A stretch of 35,128 nt of DNA, from contig MU616831.1 of assembly GCA_025201705.1 (NCBI GenBank), positions 1 to 35,128 on the forward strand. Reading direction: 5' to 3'. Positions within the stretch are counted from its first letter, which is position 1. Each line of letters opens with the position of its first letter. A program made the position numbers and the translations under genes. Below, piece by piece: positions 23,889-32,675 of this stretch. The DNA is from Dissophora ornata (taxonomy: Eukaryota; Mortierellomycota; Mortierellomycetes; Mortierellales; Mortierellaceae). The notes beneath the pieces were generated by a model, which worked only from the letters and a program-made list of their open reading frames with translations, searched no databases and was not told where the DNA came from.

Positions 23889-25002
23889 ATTTTGCTTGTC
23901 AAGAGATGCAGCATGCAGTATCATCTGTCGCGTCGTTTACTTTGCTCATTTTTTTTGGAACAAATACACCAGGACAGCACTGACACAGCCACGCAAATAA
24001 ATATGCTTTTTTTCCAATCTGGAGTGGCATGGACATTGGTGGATACTATTCGCACGGCATCAACAATGATGCTAGGCGCCACGACTTTGTCTGCCAGCAA
24101 TAGTAATACTCGTCAATATGCGCTCTGCATCCATGAAATGGCAAGAGAAGGCTGCTACATTTGATCAACGCGCGTTTCCGTGCAGTCAAATTCGGTAAAA
24201 AGGATGCCAGTCTATGGTCTGCACATAATGCTGGTTTCACATGCAGGATTTCAAACGTGGCAGATTGAACCAGGGTATTCAAAGACGCAAGCCGCGCTGC
24301 ATGTGGCCAGAGGTGGATATGGAATTTACACATGTCATATTCCAATGACTACAGCAGCTGTTGATGAACAGCGATACAGGTATCATCTTCGGTATGTCTT
24401 GCATCGTGATTATTGTCGAGTCTGCAGCCAGACACCCTAGTTTTGAAGCGCAGCTGTTGGCAAACACCACAACGGCTCAATCGAAACTCTTAAAGTTTCT
24501 TATGACCTGGTGACCTTGTTCTTAATTTTCTTGCAGTGGCGGCAACCTCTTGCACCTGCCTAGGCTGGCCTCAAATCATGCATCCTTGTGCTTTGAAGAT
24601 CAATGCTACTAGCCATGCCGAGAACAGTGTAACAGTGTAAGCCCACTTTCACGCAGTTGAGCATTGTAGCGACTTTATCTTGTTTTGTGAATGAAATGCT
24701 GCCTATCAACAAGCGGAAGACCTAGCGTTGGCTGGAACCATCAATCTTCGTACACATTGGTCAAAAAAGGACAGCATTCTGCAATCTCGTCAGGCGATCC
24801 CCCGAGTCTGTATTTTTTTTGCGGCAGAAGGGTCAACAATGGGCATTTGCATGCCATTCCTCCCTTCATTCTCTCATTCAAAAAGACAGCCGTTTGTTAC
24901 ATTCCCTTTGTTACATTCCCTTCTTGTACACTGCTACTCCAGACCTGTACTACTATCTCTTGTGTTGTTTCTTGTCAGTTTATCCCAGCGCCTCCTTTCA
25001 CC
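23889..25002. other. intergenic region after the Rec8-like gene
   Basis: No credible gene is visible; the open frames are short and lack codon bias. It holds the Rec8-like 3' UTR and, from about 24880, the CT-rich promoter and leader of the small His-rich gene. Confidence 0.55.
24893..24920 (+). repeat. 14-bp tandem duplication in the promoter of the 119-aa gene
   Basis: TTTGTTACATTCCC is repeated head to tail at 24893-24906 and 24907-24920, about 85 bp upstream of the ATG. Confidence 0.9.
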
Positions 25003-25362
25003 ATGTCGACCCTTATTCTGTCGAAGGAGTCGGTCTATGCCGCTGTCCCGACCTCTTCTGAGCTCTACATCATCCCCAAGTCTAGTCGTGGCTTCCACTG
25101 GAATGGAGACCTCTTTTTGAAGCCACATCAGCGCCGCAGCCTGGGCGTCGACTTAATATTCAGCAGCGCCTCAGCTCAACAGCACCACGCTTTTCACGAG
25201 AACGGAAACAGCGGTGGAAACGACAGTCCCATGAACGGACAGCAGCAGAACCAACATCAACATCATCACCACCATCACCACAGCCATGACACTTCCGTTG
25301 CCGTCCATGAAATCCATCTGGATGATCAGGAAACGGCTGGGATCTTGCCCTCGTGGCCCTAA
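25003..25362 (+). CDS. small His-rich protein of unknown function
   Basis: 119 aa begin at the CACCATGTC start after a pyrimidine-rich leader. Residues 1-60 look folded (LYIIPKSSRGFHWNGDLFLK, then RRSLGVDLIF). The second half is disordered, with Gln/Asn and a run of seven His followed by SHD, and it ends AGILPSWP. I recognise no family. The start is chosen for its good context; the frame stays open upstream, but that stretch reads as CT-rich leader. An AATAAA follows about 140 nt after the stop, which supports a transcribed unit. The His run could bind metal or be a plain CAT/CAC repeat. It lies in the same orientation as the Psf3 gene, about 500 bp upstream. Confidence 0.6.
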   Translation: MSTLILSKESVYAAVPTSSELYIIPKSSRGFHWNGDLFLKPHQRRSLGVDLIFSSASAQQHHAFHENGNSGGNDSPMNGQQQNQHQHHHHHHHSHDTSVAVHEIHLDDQETAGILPSWP

Positions 25363-25862
25363 GACTGAGCAAGAGAAAAGAGACAGAGCGGAACCGCTTC
25401 GTTTGCTAATGCCCTTTGTATGTATATATTGCCACCACCACCATAAACATGGTCTCGCCAGATCTCCGCCTTCTATTGCTTTATCTCAGCTGTTATTTCA
25501 ACAATAAAGAAAGAGAAAGAAAAAACCCCTTGTCTGGTCCATGCCATGTCTCATGTATCCCATGGATGACAGGAACTCCTTTCTCTCCTCCCTGAACTCC
25601 TATTTCATTGGGCAGAGAGTGCAGCCTTCCGTCCTCTTTTTGAGCGCACTTTAAGCCCTGAATCCACACTTTGTGCTCAATTTTTTTTGAACTATCTATT
25701 CTCGTGAGTGTCACTGCGGGACAGAGTTTTGACGCAGCAACACGCGATTTGAGCAAATGAAGTGCAAGCATCACAGTCACAGAACGCGACTCCTTTGTTT
25801 GTTGACGCCCACTTCGTTGTCCCCTCTGCCCCTGCAACTTCACTTGGAACACACATTCACTG
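25363..25862. other. intergenic region between the small gene and Psf3
   Basis: It contains the 3' UTR of the 119-aa gene and the Psf3 promoter. The minus-strand open frame over it has no recognisable motif. Confidence 0.6.
25503..25508 (+). promoter_or_regulatory. AATAAA poly(A) signal of the 119-aa gene
   Basis: A canonical hexamer lies about 140 nt past the stop codon. Confidence 0.55.
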
Positions 25863-27029
25863 ATGGAAGACTACTATGACATTGACTCTATCCTGTCTGA
25901 AGATCAGGTACAGACCCTACGCAATATGACTCCTGGCACTGCGGTCCTCTATCCCCGTTTTCACTCTGACCATCTGGAATGTCTGTTTGCATTCGTTGTA
26001 GAACATCAAGTGCGTTTTCCAAAAGAATATACCAGGATTGTCATGGCTGGAGGGAGGACATGAAGACACGGTCAGTGGCAACGAACACCAAAAAAATATT
26101 GGAATGCGTCTCCCAAGCAATGGGATTGCTGTCTCATGTTTACCGACGCTCTCTCGTGCTATATTTTCGCTAGCTCAAAGCAGGGTCCAGGATCGATATT
26201 CCATTCTGGCTAGCAAGAGAGATCGTGGACCAGTACGTTTTCTTTCTATCATATATTACAACCGATAACAACCACCACAAGCTAGATGTTGCCAGTCCAA
26301 TGGATCTCTTTTTTGACTCTGTTTCATATATTCCCAACTGAGCAGCCCGGAAGGAACAGTGCCTATGGACATTGAGACACCCGAGTTTTTTGGACCCAAA
26401 GTCAGGAATGGTCTTCGTGCAGAAGCGACTGTCGTGGATCTGCCAAAACTCTGTCCCAGTTTTTTCCGCTTTGGAACTCACTTTTTACAACTGTAAGGAC
26501 CAGCAAGAATAGGGCTTGCACAATGAGGAGGGTAAATTGTATGTATACAAATGGAGAAGAAGAAAACCACACTGACAACCATCGGAAACGTCGCCGCATC
26601 CCAACCCCTTGTTTTTATATAGGATCGAAGACCCTGCTTTGGCAAAAATCTTGGAAGAGGTAAGCTTGAGGGGAAAAAAATCGCTTGCTTTTCAAGGAAT
26701 GGGAAGATTGAAAGGTTGGAGTTTAGAACTTTTAAGCCGCGCAGAAAACAAACAATTCTCTCCCTTTTTTTCTCCTGCCCATTAGGCCTTTAAAGCAAGA
26801 TTGCAGATGACAATGGACCATACACAATCAGGAGGAAGCAGCAACGCGACGGAATATCTTAGCCGTCTGGATGACACCGAGCGCGAATGTATGGATTTTT
26901 TTTTTGCGGATCATCAGGAACCATTACTGCTAAATGACAGACGAGATCCCTAAGAGCATCTTGGCGCCGAACTTATGCAATCGCCTTTATTATTATCCTG
27001 TTAGTGTACAAGGCAGGATTGGAAAGTAG
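25863..27029 (+). CDS. psf3: GINS complex subunit Psf3
   Basis: Proposed exons are 25863-25907, 26002-26070, 26174-26232, 26346-26492, 26623-26659, 26786-26888 and 26941-27029 (182 aa, in frame). The start MEDYYDIDSILSEDQ is the Psf3 signature, followed by CVFQKNIPGLSWLEGG, then AGSRIDIPFWLAREIVD and MDIETPEFFGPKVRNGLRAE. A helical C-terminal part follows, ending LSRLDDTERE. GINS joins Mcm2-7 and Cdc45 in the replicative CMG helicase. A 549-nt reading frame in seven exons is intron-dense. The exon 4 acceptor is an AGCAG tandem (26343 or 26346, both in frame). The last exon (about 30 aa after TERE) does not match the usual Psf3 C-terminus well, so its splice site may be wrong or the end diverged. 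Confidence 0.87.
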
Positions 27030-27501
27030 CGCGTCTGTCCATCATTGGAACCAGCAGTCGTTTGGCAGGATACGTTCAGCGAGCGAAGTGCTTCTTAAGA
27101 GGAAATTGGGCGCATGAAAGACAACATCTCTCTTTAACAGAATCATCACCCACCGCGACACCTATTTGCTACTGTCAGTCAAAGCAGCTGTGCGGGGTTA
27201 CGACTTGTACCATAGACCAAAAACAAAAATGCTCCTTCATTACCCAGATCTTGGACCTTATCCCTCAAAGAACCTGCAACTGTCCGCTGCACAAAAGTGG
27301 CAGATTTTTTTTTTTTTTTGGACCAACAAGGGCCTCCCAGGGAACTTGAGTGATTAATTGTATTGACTATAAACATCGTCTTCAGGTAGGGGCTGCCATC
27401 CGGGGTCTGGGGCCCCAGCAGCCGTGTTTGGCTGTGTTTCACATGAGCTAAACTTAAAATTGTAATAAAGATTTTACCGCAAAATTTTTCGCCAGATCGT
27501 C
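27030..27501. other. intergenic region between Psf3 and tRNA-Ala
   Basis: There is no supported gene. A GC palindrome CTGGGGCCCCAG at 27407-27418, flanked by GGCTGC (27391) and GCAGCC (27418), could fold into alternative hairpins. A T run lies near 27306-27319. Confidence 0.5.
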
Positions 27502-27574
27502 GGGGTTGTAGCTCAGTTGGTAGAGCGCACGCTTCGCATGCGTGAGGCCTGGAGTTCGACTCTCCACTGCTCCA
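27502..27574 (+). tRNA. tRNA-Ala(CGC), intronless
   Basis: This 73-nt cloverleaf has the A box TAGCTCAGTTGG at 27509 and the B box GAGTTCGACTC at 27552. The anticodon stem CACGC/GCGTG holds the loop TTCGCAT with anticodon CGC, which reads GCG (Ala). The acceptor stem has the G3-U70 wobble and A73, the identity elements for alanyl-tRNA synthetase. There is one T-T mismatch at 6-67. CCA is not encoded, as in eukaryotes. Confidence 0.92.
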
Positions 27575-27581
27575 TGGATCA

Positions 27582-27589
27582 TTTTTTTT
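27582..27589 (+). terminator. RNA polymerase III T-run terminator of tRNA-Ala
   Basis: Eight T residues begin 8 nt after the discriminator base. Confidence 0.8.
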
Positions 27590-27642
27590 GGCGTTTTGTT
27601 TCTAACCGTGTCTCAATTCTTTGCCGATCCAGTTTTTTTCTT

Positions 27643-27715
27643 GGGTTAATCTATTTGACAACCCGGGTTGTTCGTTTTATTCAACAACCGAACGTGTTTT
27701 AGTGCTAAGTCCATG
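27643..27715 (+). repeat. left terminal inverted repeat
   Basis: It starts GGGTTAATCTATTTGAC and ends GTCCATG. It pairs with 28019-28092 in inverted orientation. Both arms contain the palindrome ACAACCCGGGTTGT (here 27658-27671). Confidence 0.8.
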
Positions 27716-28018
27716 TAAGCACTTTTTCATCCATTTTTGAAAACCTCGTTGAAGTTGGCATCAAATGGCCAAATAGTGCTTGCTCCCGCTACCTCTTTCA
27801 TGGAGCACCACTCTCACGTTGTTCAAAACGGCTTTTAAGATGCATTTCATGGGAAATACCAGTTTTTTGTGTGTGTGTGGTGGTCACGAAGACCGAGGTT
27901 TGGCTGGCGATAGCATTCGGTGGTAGTTAGGGCTATACTAATGATGTGGATGCAAAAAAACGAAGACTATGTAACGAAAAATATCGATGTATATGACTTT
28001 AAAGAAAAATTGTTCATC

Positions 28019-28092
28019 CATGGACTGAGCGCGCAAGACATGTTGGGTTGTTGAATAAAACGAACAACCCGGGTTGTCAAATAGATCAATCC
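28019..28092 (-). repeat. right terminal inverted repeat
   Basis: Its reverse complement starts GGATTGATCTATTTGAC and ends CAGTCCATG, which matches the left arm. The shared palindrome ACAACCCGGGTTGT is at 28064-28077. Confidence 0.8.
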
Positions 28093-30055
28093 TTTTTTTC
28101 TTGGTCTTGATAACAATGGAGACATGCATGGAACCTCAAGAAGCGATGGCACCACGCCCAATGCACATTTGAGCAGCGCTGCAAGACATATAAGCGTGGT
28201 CTCAACTTCTCGCTATTCTCATAAGACTATGAGAACTTGATAGCTAAGCCCTGTTGACAAATGCCTCCAATGCCAAGCCTAAAAAATGGGGTCTTTGTCG
28301 GGAACTCGGGCCGGCCAGTCCAGTCGGACAAATAATGAAGTTGTTCTGCAAACAGAACTGCGAAGCATCTTTTTGTAACTGGGCAAAAAAGATGACGAAT
28401 TTGGTAAAAACGACTACGCACGAAACATGCGTTTGGTGTGAGCCTAAAGGGTTTAGCCTGTCGTTTCTGATATTTCTTTGCCACTGCGGATTTTTTTGTT
28501 TTTGTTGCCGACATTCGTCATCCCTGTGGATGCAGAAATTTCTGCGGTATTCGACCCTGTGGTTTGTATACTGATCGATTTTTTTATACAGTGCAGTTAC
28601 CTCCCGCAGTGAGGGGATTTTTTTCTAGCACGATGGTAGTGGGAGCCTCGGCAAAATATTGATACTTTTTTTGTTCCATGCCACGTTCTAGGTATTTTAC
28701 AGGAGGTTAATCAAAGCAATGATCTCTTTGCATGGATTTAGCACAAAAAGTTGGCAAACAGATTATTCCTTTCGAAAATCGCTCCTCTCTCAGCTTCAAT
28801 GACACTAAAATAGGCTTGACTTTTGAGAACAGAGAAGCCAAAGGAAAAGGAAAGAACCGCTGCAACGACCTTTTTCACAATGGCAACGTTGCAAAATGAA
28901 GTGTTAGTATAACATTTCTTGGCAACAACAACCTCGGCTAAAGCGGTAAGTCGAAAATGGAAAAGATACGCGTAGGGGGGTACGGTAAGCCGATGGGCTT
29001 ACTTCCCTCTCGGCAATCGGCATCGCTGCCACGGTCATTTTTGGTTATGAACCCCCCCCCTCTCTCCGCAGCTCGCTGTCTTTGGTGTAAAAGATTGAAA
29101 ACTGAGAAACTTTTGGTACACGTATGGAGTCTGTCAATTGAGAGCAACTAAGTATAAACACGAACACCACGCATGGTCTCAACAAATCATCTTTATTCAG
29201 CATAGAGTTGCAGAGTAAGCAAAACGACTGTAAAAACAACAACGATCATTTCAATTGCTTTCAATACTTTCCTACGGCATTACTTTTATCCGAAGAAAAT
29301 TTTGGCGCACAGGCGCAGCGTTCTCAGTAGTGGTTGACGGAGTGGGCCAATTTGGAGCCAAGAGAGAGGGGGTCCAAGGGTCAATGAGGTTCTCGAGTAA
29401 TGGCCTCTGTTGAGCGAGCGAGGCCTGGAATTAGGGGATTGAAGGGGCCTTGTAAATGGGTAGAATTGTAATGCCGAGAAGTCAGCTCGCGTATTTTTTC
29501 GTGATCCCCGCCAGGTCTTTCAGTTCACGCTTTTCACTGTTTGTTTTATCTTGTCGTTGACGAAAAAAAAATGGGCGGCTGATCTGTCATACGACATCGA
29601 TAGTTGTCCTTCTCGCATTTGTGGTCGCTTGGCTGCAATCGTTGTCGTCGCCATACACGCAAGGCAAGCTTGGCGGCCCCCATGAATACAGGCAACAGGC
29701 AAGGCAGACCGGGATTGCAGTTTGTGAGCTGATATATACAAAAATTGCTTTTTTAGGATGAGCAACTTTAATCGGGTTAAAGTCCCTTTGCACCACAGGG
29801 ATGAATGCAACGCTTGACCTCATCGATGAGAGCTGACTAAAAAATCAACGTACCCCCCACCTTCGATCACATAAATAGGGCCATCCCACCCCCCTTATTC
29901 CACATCACCCTTACTTCATTTAATTCTCCACTTTTCATTCTCGACTGTGTCTCACAGCTCCACACCCACATTACTGTTGACAACATTGCCAACAAACAAC
30001 AGCACATTTCAACACACATATCATCATATCAACACATATCAGCACACATACAAAG
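28093..30055. other. long intergenic region before the second MFS gene
   Basis: Nearly 2 kb hold no gene I can support. It has homopolymer runs of T, A and C (about ten C near 29050) and short open frames without motifs. The last 200 bp hold the MFS promoter and leader. Confidence 0.5.
29869..29877 (+). promoter_or_regulatory. TATA-like box and CA-rich leader of the second MFS gene
   Basis: ACATAAATA lies about 185 bp upstream of the ATG. The leader (about 29940-30055) is rich in CAACA and CACATA and poor in G, as in efficiently translated fungal mRNAs. Confidence 0.5.
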
Positions 30056-31905
30056 ATGGCCTCCACAACTGGCCAGAAATATGAGCTGGACGAGGAAAAG
30101 AACATCCCTGATACCTCTTCCTCCACAGTCATCCCCGTTGCTGAAGAAGTCTCGAGCAAGGCCGCTCGCGACCAGGAGGAAGATATGTCCTCTGTCGCTG
30201 CCTCCGATGCCCCTCCTGAAGTGCATGTTTACTACAAACCTCCTACCAGACAGTTTGTGCTCATTATGATTGCGTAAGTAGTACAATTCTCTTCCCCTGG
30301 GACAAGTTCATACTCATCGAGGAATTTTTTTGTCCTCCTCTTGAGATCACTCAAACTCGCGCTAATATCATCCCTATTCCATGCCATGTGTTTTCCTGGA
30401 ATAGTTTGTCCCTCTGTGTGTTCCTCGCCAGTTTGGACCAAATCATCGTCTCGACCTCGATCCCTGCCATCACTCGTGAATTCAACTCGCTGAACGACAT
30501 CTCATGGCTGGGTACCGCCTACATGATGACCGCCACTGCCTTCCAGCCCATGTACGGAAAGTTCTCGGATATCTTTGGCCGCAAGGCAACGATGCTCTTT
30601 GCCAACACTCTCTTCGTGATCGGATCCGCGATCGCAGGGTGGGCTACATCGATGACAATGCTGATTATTGGACGCGGCGTTGCAGGCATGGGCGCTGGTG
30701 GTCTGATGGCCATGGTGTTCATTATTCTTTCAGACATGTTGGACATGCGTGAGCGCGGCAAGTACATTGGATTCATTGGAGCCATCTTCTCGCTCTCCTC
30801 TGTCATCGGTCCGCTGTTGGGAGGCGCCTTCACTGACCATGTGACCTGGCGCTGGTCGTTCTGGATCAACTTGCCCTTTGGCGTGATCTCGATCCTCTTC
30901 ATCGCCGTCAACCTCAACCTGCCAACACCTAAAGGAAGCCTCAAGGACAAGCTCAAGCGTATTGATTACATGGGGTCGCTTCTGTTGCTGGGTGCCGTCA
31001 TCCTGCTCCTGCTGCCTCTCAGCTGGGGTGGCAGCACCTATGCCTGGAATTCTGGCATTGTCATTGGATTGCTCTTAGCTGGCTTCGCTGTCGCTGGTAT
31101 CTTCATCCTCTATGAGTGGAAGGTCCCTAACGAGCCGATCATCCCCGTCCATCTGTTCAGGATCCGCAACCTCTGGTCCACCTATGGCTCGCTCTTCTTC
31201 AGCGGAATGTCCTTTTTCGGAATCCTGTTCTACCTCCCCATCTATTTCCAGGTTGTCAAGCAGGAAACTGCGACAGTTGGAGGCCTTGAGACCGTTCCAT
31301 TTGTCATTGGTATCGTCATCACCTCAATCTCATCCGGTATCTGGGTCCTCAAGAAGGGTACATTTGCATTTTTCCCCGCGGTCGGCAACGCCCTTTTCAT
31401 TACCGGCACCGCGCTGTGCATTCTCTTCGAGAATGACACCCACCGCGTCGTCACAGTCTTTATCCTACTTCTCTGTGGTATGGGTATGGGATGCACGATG
31501 CAAGCCTCAACCTTGGCGGTCCAGTCTGCGGTCAAGCCCAAATACATGGCCACGGTCACGACATCGGTCCAGTTTGTGCGTACTTTGGGCCAGGTTTTCG
31601 GTGTGGCGATTGTGGGTTCGGTCTTCAATAACCAGCTGAAGGACCGTTTGGAGAACAACTTCCCAGGCGACTCATCGATCATGAAAGTGACGCTGGACTA
31701 CAGATACATTTACACGTATACCGCAGATCAGATCGTGGTGATCTTTTCCTGCTTTATGTCGGCATTGCACTATGTATTTTACTGCAGCATTGTTTTCTGC
31801 ACCCTGGCTTTTATCATGAGCTGCTTCATTCAACACAAAGAACTCAAGACCAATTCCAACCAGGGTGTCCAGGGCAAGCCCGAGATGACCGCTGAGATGG
31901 TTTAA
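30056..31905 (+). CDS. DHA2-type MFS multidrug/toxin efflux transporter
   Basis: Exons 30056-30273 and 30405-31905 give 572 aa; the intron is 131 nt with GTAAGT and AATAG ends. A hydrophilic acidic N-terminus of about 70 residues precedes TM1 (SLCVFLASLDQIIVSTSIPA). Motif A is MYGKFSDIFGRKATM and the antiporter region is GPLLGGAFTDHVTWRW. About 14 membrane segments and the C-terminal FIQHKELK tail fit the DHA2 family that exports drugs or metabolites by proton antiport. It is related in layout to the 17436-19830 transporter but has only one intron and a shorter N-terminus, so a recent tandem duplication is unlikely. The substrate is unknown. C-rich codon choice and the CA-rich leader suggest good expression. 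Confidence 0.94.
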
Positions 31906-32675
31906 GACGAACAAGAAAAAAAGAACATGCTATATTATATCCAGCTCCGTTCATTTCATCATTGCACAATTTGTACATCTAATCTTTGCTTCACCAAGAT
32001 ACCATCTAGTCTAGAAACTCATTTGCACCAATAATATAGTATGCATTCTCTCTAATAATGGCTCTTTGCCCTTCAAAAAAAAAAAAAAAAAAAAAGCGAT
32101 ATGCTGAGGTCTCCATGCAATGAAATTGTTGAAAGCAGCGCCCATTTTTCTGTAGTGCTTGTAGATAGTGAATTGGTGGCAAAAAATGTGACTCGACATT
32201 ACTGAGAGTGTGTGCTACCATGAAGTTGCACTCGTTGCACACATGGTAGTAATTGGGTGCCAGTCGTCCCCGTCGTCAGCTACGGGTCCTCGCCACCTGA
32301 CCCCAGTGCCGTCGGGAAACAGTTTCCGTTTAAGTTGGCCTCGTGAGCTTGCTTCATGCATACGCTGTCTTTTGTTAGGTGCTCTCGATTGCGATAGGTC
32401 CAAAGACCACGGGTATGGCGTAGTCATGTCACGATACCACGCCATTTTAGGTCCTCTATATATTCAGGTACAACTTCTCTTGGGCCTCTTTTTCTCTTCT
32501 CTTCAATTCACCTCCCAACACTCTCTATCCCCACTCTTATTCAAACTCACTCTCCATCGGTTGATCGCACTTGCCAGTCTATCCCACAAGAACCACACGT
32601 CGCTCTAAACAGTCGATATCCCGTTTTAAAAATCCCAAAGTTAAACCTCAAGTCAACCGCTTAACAACAAGAACC
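31906..32675. other. intergenic region between MFS and subtilase genes
   Basis: It holds the MFS 3' UTR, a run of about 21 A (32075-32095), then the subtilase promoter with a TATA box and a pyrimidine/CA-rich leader. No coding sequence is supported. Confidence 0.6.
32457..32464 (+). promoter_or_regulatory. TATA box of the subtilase gene
   Basis: TATATATT lies about 212 bp upstream of the ATG and is followed by a CT- and CA-rich leader. Confidence 0.55.

Larger units (their letters stand above)
27643..28092. mobile_element. MITE-like non-autonomous element, 450 bp
   Basis: Two inverted arms of about 74 bp, roughly 85% matching by eye, bound an AT-rich interior without coding capacity. TTTTTTTCTT occurs directly outside both arms (27633-27642 and 28093-28102) and could be a 10-bp target duplication, although it is low-complexity. 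A 9-11-bp duplication is typical of Mutator-like transposons, so a deletion derivative of that superfamily is possible. No transposase is present. Confidence 0.55.

Noticed and set aside
24180..24440. 86-aa open frame after the Rec8-like gene
   Set aside because: The translation looks random, and a similar-length minus-strand frame overlaps it.
27658..27671. ACAACCCGGGTTGT palindrome as a stand-alone operator
   Set aside because: It occurs in both arms of the inverted-repeat element, which explains it as part of the transposon ends.
28227..28574. Overlapping open frames on both strands in the long intergenic region
   Set aside because: They lack codon bias, motifs and splice or poly(A) context; most likely random.
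32075..32095. Run of about 21 A read as the tail of a retroposed copy
   Set aside because: No retro-element or processed gene precedes it and no target duplication is visible; similar A/T runs occur elsewhere in the window.
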